A stretch of 17,649 bases of DNA from JAGBWK01 sp964490275 (GTDB lineage: Bacteria; Bacteroidota; Bacteroidia; Bacteroidales; Muribaculaceae), in NCBI GenBank assembly GCA_964490275.1, contig CAZBBL010000028.1:1-17649 (forward strand), read 5' to 3'. Below, in pieces: positions 1-7,223 of this stretch (within the stretch, counting starts at the first letter, position 1; each line of letters starts with the position of its first letter). Made by a program: the position numbers and the translations under genes. The notes beneath the pieces are model-generated. The model searched no databases. It was given only the letters and a program-made list of their open reading frames with translations, and was not told the origin of the DNA.

Positions 1-42
1 GATGGCGGTGACGGCTGAGGGTGAGGTGTGGAGATAAAGCGA

Positions 43-68
43 GCGCGAATCTCGGGGGAGATTCGCGC
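43..68 (-). terminator. Perfect GC-rich hairpin downstream of the stress-protein gene
   Basis: The arms GCGCGAATCTC (43-53) and GAGATTCGCGC (58-68) pair perfectly over 11 bases around a GGGG loop as written on the plus strand. The hairpin begins about 35 bases past the stop codon of the universal stress protein gene. Read on the minus strand it is followed by GCTCGCTTTATC, which is only a poor T-run. It could be a weak intrinsic terminator, an RNA-stabilising 3' end, or a hairpin belonging to whatever lies beyond the window edge. The structure is certain; the role is inferred. Confidence 0.45.
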
Positions 69-102
69 CGGATAGGGTAGGGATTTTCCGCGTATTGATG
101 GG

Positions 103-1221
103 TTATACAGGTATTACTATCATTGGGATGTCGGCATGGAGCAACATTTTGTGGGCAAGACTTGGGTTGAAGAATCGCGCGAAGACGTTGCGTTTTTTAT
201 TGGCCATGACGATGAGATTGACGTCGTGGTGGCCTGTTATTTCCTTGAAGTCTTCCAATGCTTTGTTGGGCCTAATTCGCTCAAGTTCGAAGGTGTAGTT
301 GGAATAGAGGTTTCGGAAATAATCGAGCAGATTGTTGGCTGCTTTTTTGTTGGCGTCGTCGCGTTCTTTCTTAGTAGGTATATGCACCAGGGTGATGTTG
401 AGCGAGTCGTCGGCGAAGAGGCGGTGGAGCGCATCCATAGCGAGGATGTCTTCTTGGTCGAGGTTGACGTAGAAGATGACGTTGCCGACATCGGTGATTT
501 GTTGGAGTGTAACGGATTCGGGTATTGTGAAGACGGGATACCGGCAAGAGTCGAGGACTTCGGCGGTGACGCTGCCAATCATTTCGACTTCTTTGCGGTC
601 GGATCCACGCGTACCCATTACAATCATTAGCGGATTAATGGCTTTTGCTTGCTCTACGATGACATCTTCGGGAACTCCTTCGAGGATTTGGCTTTTGAAT
701 AATACGGGGGGTAAAGAGCCTTGTTTGATGTGGCCACGAATCTCGTCGCTAAATTTGTCCATATTCTCTTTGGCTGCTTTCATCATTTGGTTTTCGACCT
801 CTTGGCTTTCGGTAAGTTCAAAAGATAGGGCGTCGGTCAGTTGCACGCGCTTTGTGACCGCCGGGTTGATAAATGAATGTAGCAGGAGTATTTCGGCCTT
901 ATGCTTATGGGCGATGTTGAACGCAAACATGACGGCGCGAAGGGAGTAGTCGGAGAAGTCGACGGGGACCAATACTTGTTTTCTCGAGGTTAGCTCGGTG
1001 GTTGTTGCCGGGGTGAAGATTTCGGCATTTTCGATGATGCGTAGAGCCAAGGGCAAATCACTTTCTTTAATCCTTACTCTGACACCTGAGGAGACGACGG
1101 GCTGCGACAGGTTGACGTTGTGCAACACGACCTGAAGGCCCTCATTCTCAAGCAGGTTTTTGAGCATCAGGGCTTTGTCGTAGGTGTGAATTGCGACGGT
1201 AATCAGTCGGTCGTCGGTCAT
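103..1221 (-). CDS. Tandem universal stress protein with N-terminal DUF2007-like domain
   Basis: The product is a 372-residue cytoplasmic protein with three parts. Residues 5-65 resemble DUF2007, a small alpha/beta 'signal transducing' domain (pattern: hydrophobic strand, helix with LKNLLENEG, VRVRIKESD strand). Residues 82-235 form a universal stress protein (UspA) domain, opening with VLVPVDFSDYS and carrying the ATP-binding pattern G-x2-G-x9-G-S (G203, G206, G216, S217). Residues 245-372 form a second Usp domain that ends in the usual DIPMIVIPV strand but lacks the glycine motif, having MANKKRN instead, so it probably does not bind nucleotide. Usp proteins are generally linked to survival under stress and stationary phase; the ligand here is inferred. 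The gene follows the small helix-turn-helix gene by 59 bases with no promoter visible between them, so the two may be co-transcribed. A hairpin lies past the stop. Confidence 0.88.
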   Translation of the reverse strand: MTDDRLITVAIHTYDKALMLKNLLENEGLQVVLHNVNLSQPVVSSGVRVRIKESDLPLALRIIENAEIFTPATTTELTSRKQVLVPVDFSDYSLRAVMFAFNIAHKHKAEILLLHSFINPAVTKRVQLTDALSFELTESQEVENQMMKAAKENMDKFSDEIRGHIKQGSLPPVLFKSQILEGVPEDVIVEQAKAINPLMIVMGTRGSDRKEVEMIGSVTAEVLDSCRYPVFTIPESVTLQQITDVGNVIFYVNLDQEDILAMDALHRLFADDSLNITLVHIPTKKERDDANKKAANNLLDYFRNLYSNYTFELERIRPNKALEDFKEITGHHDVNLIVMANKKRNVFARFFNPSLAHKMLLHADIPMIVIPV

Positions 1222-1280
1222 AGAGGTTGAGTGTGGAGCTTGGTTAAAGGAGTGTCAGTAGTTGAGAAGGTGTGAGAGGG

Positions 1281-1541
1281 TTAGTTTTTGGCTTCTTCGT
1301 TTTGAAGAATTTCTACTGCCATATCGTAGATAGTAGTATCATCCAAAACTACGATTCCGCCGTCGGGGCCGGGTTCGATGTGAACGCCACAGTTTTTGCC
1401 AAATTCATAGTTGCTCCCACCAAAATAGTTGCGGACGGTTTGTACGGTTGTGTTGAGTTTGTCGGCAATTTGGTGGGTTGCGCCGTCGGGCAAGCTGTCT
1501 TTGAGACGGCGAAGCTCGTTGAATGTGATTGTTTTAGTCAT
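1281..1541 (-). CDS. Small helix-turn-helix DNA-binding protein
   Basis: This 86-residue protein has a likely helix-turn-helix at about residues 20-41, in which GATHQIADKLN is followed by the recognition-like helix TTVQTVRNYFGG. The C-terminal part (HIEPGPDGGIVVLDDTTI) looks like a short beta structure. I recall similar short proteins in Bacteroidales annotated only as DNA-binding, so the family looks conserved, but its target is unknown to me. The start at 1541 gives a complete domain. A Bacteroidota -7 box lies about 70 bases upstream, and two perfect palindromes flank it, so self-regulation is a reasonable guess. The universal stress protein gene follows in the same direction. DNA binding is inferred from sequence pattern only. 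Confidence 0.78.
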   Translation of the reverse strand: MTKTITFNELRRLKDSLPDGATHQIADKLNTTVQTVRNYFGGSNYEFGKNCGVHIEPGPDGGIVVLDDTTIYDMAVEILQNEEAKN

Positions 1542-1581
1542 GATACGTTAGGTTTTATGAAGATTAATAAATTTTCATCGA

Positions 1582-1593
1582 CCTAAATTTAGG
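1582..1593. promoter_or_regulatory. 12-base perfect palindrome in the leader of the helix-turn-helix gene
   Basis: CCTAAATTTAGG is its own reverse complement. It lies between the predicted transcription start (about 1605) and the start codon at 1541 of the small DNA-binding protein. That position fits an operator for a dimeric regulator, possibly the gene's own product. AT-rich palindromes of 12 bases can occur by chance, so the function is inferred. Confidence 0.4.
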
Positions 1594-1611
1594 ATGTTAT
1601 TTTTTAATAGA

Positions 1612-1619
1612 CAAATTTA
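1612..1619 (-). promoter_or_regulatory. Bacteroidota -7 box (TAAATTTG) for the helix-turn-helix gene
   Basis: On the minus strand the sequence TAAATTTG matches the Bacteroidota -7 consensus TAnnTTTG exactly, about 70 bases before the start codon at 1541. No TTG-type -33 element is present at the usual 19-20 base spacing; that position falls inside the palindrome at 1637-1650. This suggests a weak or regulated promoter. Confidence 0.5.
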
Positions 1620-1636
1620 AGAGGAACATTTTTTTT

Positions 1637-1650
1637 ATGTTATATAACAT
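1637..1650. promoter_or_regulatory. 14-base perfect palindrome over the -33 region
   Basis: ATGTTATATAACAT is a perfect palindrome covering the place where a -33 element would sit relative to the TAAATTTG box at 1612-1619. A regulator bound here could either replace the missing -33 contact or block polymerase. Which of these applies, and which protein binds, cannot be told from the sequence. Confidence 0.4.
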
Positions 1651-1686
1651 CTATTTTGGAGTGAACAAAAAAATAATTCCAAAAAT

Positions 1687-1700
1687 TTGTTTTAAAACAA
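1687..1700 (-). terminator. AT-rich hairpin after the Bat operon, possible weak terminator
   Basis: TTGTTTTAAAACAA is a perfect palindrome about 20 bases past the stop of the last bat gene. On the minus strand it is followed by ATTTTTGG and then a run of seven T further on. The stem has almost no GC, so termination would be weak. This is the only terminator-like element between the Bat operon and the next promoter. Confidence 0.3.
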
Positions 1701-1720
1701 TGACAGACAAACGGTTGGCA

Positions 1721-4321
1721 TTAAATTATCTCTATGTCGTCGCCGTTGATCCAGGCACGATGTTCGTTATCGACTCTTACTTCATACCACTTTTTTGCGG
1801 TTTCGTCCATCGGTGTGGCAACAGAGTCTAATACTGCTACCTTTGAGCCTTCGTGGAGCAAGAATGCTTGCTCGCTGTTGTCGGTAGGTGTAGATGGCGC
1901 TGTAGATAGCTGGGTGGATGTGGCAGTGACGATGGCGGTGTCGTGGCTCGTCGATTGTGATGAGCCAATCAGGGTTATGGCGATTGACACAGCCCAGATG
2001 AGTAGCAATATGAGGCCTCCGAAGAAGTAGAATTTACGTAGATTGATGTTTGACGAGAAGAGGTAGCCTGCTATGGCAGCGAGTACGATAACAAACAATA
2101 TGACTGATGTTGTAGCCCAAGCATTTGGCGACATCATTTTCATGGCTCTGTCGACAAACATTGTGGAGTAGGACGATGTGTCGATAGGGGTGTCGATGAT
2201 TTTGGTGTTGACAAATTGTAGGTTTGTGCGAGCGTCGTCGTTGGTGGGGTCGAGTTTAAGCGAACGTTCGTAACAGATGATGGCTTTAGCGAGGCTGTCG
2301 CAACGATAGTAGGCGTTGCCAAGGTTGTAGTAGAGGAGCGAGGATGAGCCTTGCTCTTTTAATGCCTGATTATAGAGGCTGACAGCTTTGGGGTAGTCTT
2401 TGAGGTTGTAGGCTTGGTCGGCTTTATCGGTGATTGATTGGGCCGATATTGAGAGTGCCGACGAGAGCAGTATCAGTAGTGTCAAAGCGCTTTTCTTTAT
2501 TGCTGATGACTTTTTGGATATGGCTTCCATTTGATTCATTACTTCTGACGAGTCGTTGTAAATCTCTTTGAGCTGACGGTTGCTTGATTGTGGGGTATAT
2601 CGGGCCAATTCACATTCGTCAAGCAGGCCGATGAGTTTGTCGGTTAGCTCTTGAGAAGCGCCGTAGTTGGTGAGCTCATCGGCGACGTTGCCGCGAGTGA
2701 GTGTCGAAGCCGGTATGGCGAGCTTGTCGCTGATGTAGCCCCAAAGCGCTTTTAGGATTGAATCGTAGAAGGCGTTGCTGTCGTTGGCTTTCATAAATTT
2801 AGCAGCTGTTGACAGACGCTTTTTAGCGACTTTGCCTGCGCGGGCATTCTTGCGGCCAACTACGTCGGCATTGCGTTTGATATTGCGACGTCGTGCTACG
2901 ATAAGCGCAGCCAATGCGACAATCAATAGGGGATAGAGCAGCCAATACCAAGTTTGGTAGGCAAGCATCTCGTGGGTTTTCTTGAGGTCTTTGTCGCCGA
3001 GTTTGATGTGAAGGATGTCGGTGTTTTTGATTTTGATATCTTGTTGCTCGACATCGGTCGAAACTGCGGCGCCTTTGGCAACATTGATGGTGTAGGGCGT
3101 TGTTGAGAGAGTGATGTATTTGCCTTGTGCCGGGTCGAAGTAGCTAAACTCTGTGGCTGGAATTTCGAATTTGCCGACAGTCTGAGGCACGAATGTATAT
3201 TCAAATGTGGTGGTGCCTTTGACGGTGTTTCCGGCTACATGGGTGTCGGTGTCGAGTTTGGGAGTGTATTGCTCAAACTCGGAGGGGAATTGTATTGTCG
3301 GTTCTTTGAGATATTTGATGTTGCCGTTGCCGTTGACTGAAATGGTCAGCGAAGCGGCTTCGTTGGTGCGCAATGATTGTGACGAGAGATTTGATTTCAA
3401 GGTGAATGAGCCGACGGCACCGTTAAACGAGGCCGGTTTGCCGGCTGTAGGTAGCGGTTTTACGTTGAGTTTGGCTGTATATGATTGCAACTTTACGCTT
3501 TTCTCGATAGGGCGAGTCATGTAGAAGTAGCCGTTGGAGATGCGTTCAAGTTGCTGGATGGTAATGTCGTATGTGCCGGTTTTGATTTCGAGTACACCGG
3601 TTTTTTGAGGGAAGATGATACATTTTTTGAGTATCGCGGTGCGGTAGTTTTGGCCGTTGTAGTGTTCGACGTCGTTGAGTTGAGCTTGCTGATTGACTTC
3701 ATCAATCAAAAAGTCGTCGAAGCTTGCCGGCTTTGTGGGGACAAATGAGCTTATGGCCTCGTATTTGGTGTAGAGTTTGAGGGTGCATTCAACGGCTTCT
3801 TGCTCGTAGGCGGTAGATTTGTTGAGGATAACGCGCACGAAGATGTCGTCTTTCGACACCGGTTTGTCGGATGCCTGTGAGTCGAAGTCGGGCATGTTGG
3901 CGCTTGGATTGCCTGATGATTGGCGACTTGATTTGCGGTCGGCCGGGAGAACTGTGAAGTTGACAGCCTCGGTGCGCAAGGTTTTGCCGTCGACGCTGAT
4001 GCTGGCTGCGGGGATGGTAAATGTACCCGATTTTTCAGCGCGATAGGTATAAGTGTAGTCGACGGCATAGCTCGATGTGGTGACGCCGTTGATAATCTGC
4101 ATTGATTGTTGGGTGAAGCTTGCAGGGCCGTATAGGAGTTCGCATCCGTTGATGGTTGGAGCCTTAAGGGCATTGCCTTCGCCGTTGTTGAGGCGATAAA
4201 CCACTTTGAAAACAGAGCCTTCGACGACGTTGCGAGGAGGGTAGACAACGAAAGTGGTTTCAGCGACGGCCGATGATACCGTCGCGATTAATAGGAGTAA
4301 TATTATATAAAAGCGTTTCAT
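1721..4321 (-). CDS. batD: BatD-BatE fusion: Ig-like/membrane protein joined to TPR-SH3 protein
   Basis: This 866-residue frame joins two proteins usually encoded separately. The BatD part has a signal peptide (1-20, ending SSAVA|ET), periplasmic beta-rich Ig-like repeats to about 450, a membrane segment at 457-476, and a basic cytoplasmic helical domain to about 590. A second hydrophobic segment at 610-628, ending in SAQS, looks like the old BatE signal peptide and would return the chain to the periplasm. Then come TPR helices (630-705, with LLYYNLGNAYYRCDSLAKA), two membrane helices (737-757 and 763-786) and an SH3-like domain (820-866, with KWYEVRV and AWINGDDIE). Two in-frame ATGs (M595 at 2539, M598 at 2530) could also give a separate BatE. 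It is the last gene of the Bat operon, 32 bases after batC. The family is tied to oxygen and envelope stress; the exact activity is unknown. Confidence 0.9.
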   Translation of the reverse strand: MKRFYIILLLLIATVSSAVAETTFVVYPPRNVVEGSVFKVVYRLNNGEGNALKAPTINGCELLYGPASFTQQSMQIINGVTTSSYAVDYTYTYRAEKSGTFTIPAASISVDGKTLRTEAVNFTVLPADRKSSRQSSGNPSANMPDFDSQASDKPVSKDDIFVRVILNKSTAYEQEAVECTLKLYTKYEAISSFVPTKPASFDDFLIDEVNQQAQLNDVEHYNGQNYRTAILKKCIIFPQKTGVLEIKTGTYDITIQQLERISNGYFYMTRPIEKSVKLQSYTAKLNVKPLPTAGKPASFNGAVGSFTLKSNLSSQSLRTNEAASLTISVNGNGNIKYLKEPTIQFPSEFEQYTPKLDTDTHVAGNTVKGTTTFEYTFVPQTVGKFEIPATEFSYFDPAQGKYITLSTTPYTINVAKGAAVSTDVEQQDIKIKNTDILHIKLGDKDLKKTHEMLAYQTWYWLLYPLLIVALAALIVARRRNIKRNADVVGRKNARAGKVAKKRLSTAAKFMKANDSNAFYDSILKALWGYISDKLAIPASTLTRGNVADELTNYGASQELTDKLIGLLDECELARYTPQSSNRQLKEIYNDSSEVMNQMEAISKKSSAIKKSALTLLILLSSALSISAQSITDKADQAYNLKDYPKAVSLYNQALKEQGSSSLLYYNLGNAYYRCDSLAKAIICYERSLKLDPTNDDARTNLQFVNTKIIDTPIDTSSYSTMFVDRAMKMMSPNAWATTSVILFVIVLAAIAGYLFSSNINLRKFYFFGGLILLLIWAVSIAITLIGSSQSTSHDTAIVTATSTQLSTAPSTPTDNSEQAFLLHEGSKVAVLDSVATPMDETAKKWYEVRVDNEHRAWINGDDIEII

Positions 4322-4353
4322 CGTCGATTTTTAATTGCGTTTGAAAAGGGTGA

Positions 4354-5175
4354 TTACCAGGGCTTTGTGACTATTTTGCGAGAAGCATTTTGCTGCCCGG
4401 CTTTTACTTTTTGGCGAGTGCCGCGTTCGGCATTCTCCATAGCGTTGAGTATCTGCTCGGCATTCTCTTTAGAGATTGATTGAGAACTGTATTGTTGTTG
4501 CTGCTGTTGTTGCTTGTCTTGGTTTTGCTGCTGCTGTTGTTGCTGCTGCTGTTGTTGCTGTTGTTGTTGGTCTTGCTGTTGTTGCTGCTGCTGATCTTGC
4601 TTGTCTTGGTCTTTGTCTTGATTTTTGTCGTTTTGATCGTTTTTGTTTTGATCTTGTTGATTTTTTATTTTGAGCTGAGCCAAGCGCAGATTGTGGCGAG
4701 CATTGTCGTTGTTGGGGTTGATACGCAGCGCGTTTTTATATTGTTCGATGCTGCCTTGATAGTCTTCGTTGCGAAAGTGGATGTTGCCGGAGTTGTAAGC
4801 GGCTTTTTCGCGTATCGACTTATTGGCGGAGTGATTGTAGAGGTCGCTGTAGATAGAGTCGGCTTTAGAAATGAGTTTTTCGGCTTGGTCTCCACCTTTG
4901 CCGGCAGATTGCGATTTGTTGCCCTGCTTTATGGCAAAGCCGGTTTGCATTTGCGAAGTGGCGATATTGTAGACGGTCACGTCGTTTTGGGGGTTGATGT
5001 TGTAAGCACGGTAGAACTCTTCGGTAGCTTTCACGAAGTTGGAGTCGGCATAGGCTTTGTTGCCGGCCTTGATGAAGTTGCGCTCTTTTTTTGTTGTCGG
5101 CTGTGGTTGCTGGGCCGAAGCTGCAATGCCGGCGATAACAAATAAGAGGGCCAATATTATTGAAATGCGTTTCAT
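4354..5175 (-). CDS. batC: BatC, exported TPR protein with glutamine-rich region
   Basis: The product has 273 residues. I place the start at 5175 rather than the longer 5214 because MKRISIILALLFVIAG begins a clean signal peptide there (cleaved near SAQ|QP) and because its ATG overlaps the batB stop as ATGA, a sign of translational coupling. TPR-like helices fill residues 28-75 (FIKAGNKAYADSNFVKATEE) and 103-170 (AYNSGNIHFRNEDYQGSIEQYKNALRI is cut here to AYNSGNIHFRNEDYQGSIEQ, then the NPNNDNARHNL cap). Residues 171-228 are rich in Gln, Asp, Lys and Asn, with glutamine runs of 7, 15 and 7. The tail 229-273 holds a conserved-looking SISKENAEQILNAMENAE motif. BatC is thought to act in the periplasm with BatB; this is family knowledge, not shown here. 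The family often has a charged low-complexity linker, but such long glutamine runs look unusual. Confidence 0.9.
   Translation of the reverse strand: MKRISIILALLFVIAGIAASAQQPQPTTKKERNFIKAGNKAYADSNFVKATEEFYRAYNINPQNDVTVYNIATSQMQTGFAIKQGNKSQSAGKGGDQAEKLISKADSIYSDLYNHSANKSIREKAAYNSGNIHFRNEDYQGSIEQYKNALRINPNNDNARHNLRLAQLKIKNQQDQNKNDQNDKNQDKDQDKQDQQQQQQQDQQQQQQQQQQQQQQQNQDKQQQQQQQYSSQSISKENAEQILNAMENAERGTRQKVKAGQQNASRKIVTKPW
4492..4593 (-). repeat. Mixed CAA/CAG repeat encoding the BatC glutamine runs
   Basis: This tract codes for BatC residues 195-228: seven Gln, Asp, fifteen Gln, an NQDK spacer, and seven Gln. Both CAA and CAG codons are used irregularly, so it is not a pure trinucleotide microsatellite. 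It may still change length by in-frame slippage or unequal recombination without breaking the frame. On the opposite strand it gives a spurious poly-leucine reading frame. Confidence 0.85.
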
Positions 5176-6212
5176 TTTGAGTCTTTGCTGAAGAAGTTGA
5201 TTTTTTCGAGCCATCCGATTTTACGCTCTAAAATAAATATGTCGGCAATCAGAGCAATCAGAGCAATCCAAATAAACAGGGGGAATTTTTCGGCGCTTGA
5301 TTTGTATTTGACTGTTCCGAGGTCGGCTTTTTGCAGTTGGTCGAGCTGTTGTGTCACTTTGGTGACGGCGTCGGAAGCGCTGCCGTTGATGTAGACGCCA
5401 CCGCCGGCCTGCGCAATTTCTTCGCCCAATTTGGGGTTGAGCGCAGTAGTCACAACGTTGCCGTTTTCGTCTTTAAGGAACTCGCCACGAGCTGCATTCA
5501 GTGGTATCGGGGCGCCTTTGGTTGTGCCGACGCCAATTACGTCGACTTGAATGCCGGCTTCTTTTGCAACTTTGGCCATTTCGGAGGCTTGCGCTTCGTG
5601 GTCTTCAGAGTCGGTAATCAGCACAATAGCTTTGTTGACATCTTTGGCCGGGGTGAAGCTGTTGAGCGCCATAGAGATGGCAGCTCCGATATCGGTGCCT
5701 TGGGTGGTGACCATGTTGGTGTTGACATCGTTGAGGAATACGCTTGCCGAAACAAAGTCGGTAGTGATAGGCAAGAGGGTATAAGAGTTGCCGGCGAAGA
5801 CAATCAGGCCGACGCGGTCGTTGTCTAAGCGCGATATGAGTTTGTCGAGGAGAAATTTGGCACGGTCGATGCGAGATATGCCGTTTTGGTCGTCGGAGGC
5901 CGAGGCCAGCATTGAGCGCGAAACGTCGAATGCTATCATCACTTCGATACCTTTATGTTCTTGCTCCGACTCTTTTTCGCCACCGCGAGGACGCGCTAAA
6001 GCTACAATCATAGCAGCAAGAGCGATGAGCTCGAGTGTGATTTTAATGCCTGATTTGTAGCGTGAGGCGTGAGGCATCAGAGGTTGAAGCTGCTCTATGT
6101 TGCCAAATCGGCGCAGTTTGCGACGACGAGCGAAGCGTGCCAGCAAATACAGTCCGATAAATGCCGGTATCAGCAGTAGAAAATATAATATTTTAGGATG
6201 AGCAAAGTCCAT
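5172..6212 (-). CDS. batB: BatB, membrane-anchored VWA protein
   Basis: BatB has 346 residues, normal for the family. An N-terminal membrane segment (8-26) and a second at 57-73 precede a von Willebrand factor A domain (about 88-290), followed by a C-terminal membrane helix (311-327). The metal-ion-dependent adhesion site looks complete: D-V-S-R-S at 96-100, T173 in QGTDIG, and D201 in LITDSEDH. The VWA domain should therefore bind a divalent metal and act in protein contacts at the membrane. Which face it lies on is not certain from sequence. The gene starts 13 bases after batA stops, and its stop overlaps the batC start (ATGA). The N-terminus MDFAHPKIL closely matches that of BatA, so the two genes arose by duplication. 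Confidence 0.95.
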   Translation of the reverse strand: MDFAHPKILYFLLLIPAFIGLYLLARFARRRKLRRFGNIEQLQPLMPHASRYKSGIKITLELIALAAMIVALARPRGGEKESEQEHKGIEVMIAFDVSRSMLASASDDQNGISRIDRAKFLLDKLISRLDNDRVGLIVFAGNSYTLLPITTDFVSASVFLNDVNTNMVTTQGTDIGAAISMALNSFTPAKDVNKAIVLITDSEDHEAQASEMAKVAKEAGIQVDVIGVGTTKGAPIPLNAARGEFLKDENGNVVTTALNPKLGEEIAQAGGGVYINGSASDAVTKVTQQLDQLQKADLGTVKYKSSAEKFPLFIWIALIALIADIFILERKIGWLEKINFFSKDSK

Positions 6213-6225
6213 TTCTTATTGTTTA

Positions 6226-7212
6226 TCAGGGGATTGTACGAAGTAGAGTGTTGCGAAGCAAGATTTCTAAAGCGATAAGGCCACAAGCGATAAGTGCCCA
6301 GATGAAATAGTCGTCTTCGGTATGAGAGAAGTTTTTAACGTCGAGGACGCTCTTTTCAAGGCCATCGATTTCGTGGAATATTTCTTCAAGCACGCGATTG
6401 CCGACGGCTCGGAAGTATTTGCCGCCGGTTTTGTCGGCTATTTGTCGCAGAGTATTTTCGTCGATGACGACAGGCATCGGCGCGTAGGAGATACGGCCGA
6501 AGTAGTCGACTTGGGGGTAGGGGGCAGTGCCGTTGGTGCCGACGCCGATTGTGTAGACTTTAATGCCGTAGCCTTTGGCAATTTCGGCAGCGGTGAGTGG
6601 AGGCACAACGCCGGTGTTGTTTGAGCCGTCGGTCAGCAGGATGATGCTTTTGCTTTTGGCTTTGCCGTTTTTGATGCGGTTGATGGCAGTGGCGAGGCCG
6701 TCGCCGATAGCGGTGCCGTCTTCAAGCATATTCTCGTTGATGCCGTTGATATAGTTGACAACGGTAGCACGGTCTGATGTCATAGGCACTCCGGTAAGGC
6801 TTTCACCGGCGAAAATGACTACGCCGATGTTGTCGTTTTCGCGACCGTTGACAAAAGCAGATGCTACCTTTTTAGCAGCCTCCATACGGTTGGGGCTGAA
6901 GTCGCGAGCGAGCATCGACGAAGAGATATCCATCGCCAACACAATGTCGGTGCCTTCTACTTGCGAAGTGTTCCAAGCATTGCGAGTTTGTGGACGAGCC
7001 AAAGCTACAATCATGCAAGCAATAGCAGCCATCTTGAGCGCAAACGGAATGTGCAACAAGTAGGAGCGGAATGAATTGTGCATCGCAGCAAACGCCGATG
7101 TCGACGACAATGACAGCGATGGGCGCGAATTGCGTTGCTTCATCAGATACCAAACTATCAATGGTATCAAAACGAGCAATAACCACAGTATTTTAGGATG
7201 TGCAAAATGCAT
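6226..7212 (-). CDS. batA: BatA, membrane-anchored VWA protein
   Basis: BatA has 328 residues. Membrane segments at about 5-23 and 55-73 lead into a von Willebrand factor A domain (87-285), with a last membrane helix at 303-320. The metal site is intact: D-I-S-S-S at 95-99, T167 in EDGTAIG, and D195 in LLTDGSNN. BatA is the first of the two VWA membrane proteins of the Bat operon. In Bacteroides this operon has been linked to aerotolerance, but its biochemical role is still unclear. The gene begins 11 bases after the BatD-like gene ends and is followed by batB after 13 bases, so all are likely to be translated from one message. Confidence 0.95.
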   Translation of the reverse strand: MHFAHPKILWLLLVLIPLIVWYLMKQRNSRPSLSLSSTSAFAAMHNSFRSYLLHIPFALKMAAIACMIVALARPQTRNAWNTSQVEGTDIVLAMDISSSMLARDFSPNRMEAAKKVASAFVNGRENDNIGVVIFAGESLTGVPMTSDRATVVNYINGINENMLEDGTAIGDGLATAINRIKNGKAKSKSIILLTDGSNNTGVVPPLTAAEIAKGYGIKVYTIGVGTNGTAPYPQVDYFGRISYAPMPVVIDENTLRQIADKTGGKYFRAVGNRVLEEIFHEIDGLEKSVLDVKNFSHTEDDYFIWALIACGLIALEILLRNTLLRTIP

Positions 7213-7223
7213 TGTCTGATGAG

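Noticed and set aside
136..630. Plus-strand frame of 164 codons opposite the stress-protein gene
   Set aside because: It is a shadow of the second Usp domain; its composition (Val, Glu and Phe rich) mirrors the opposite codons.
4480..5145. Plus-strand frame of 221 codons, rich in leucine, opposite batC
   Set aside because: It is the reverse reading of the CAA/CAG repeat and the TPR region. The poly-leucine is an artefact, and batC has a signal peptide, family match and coupled start.
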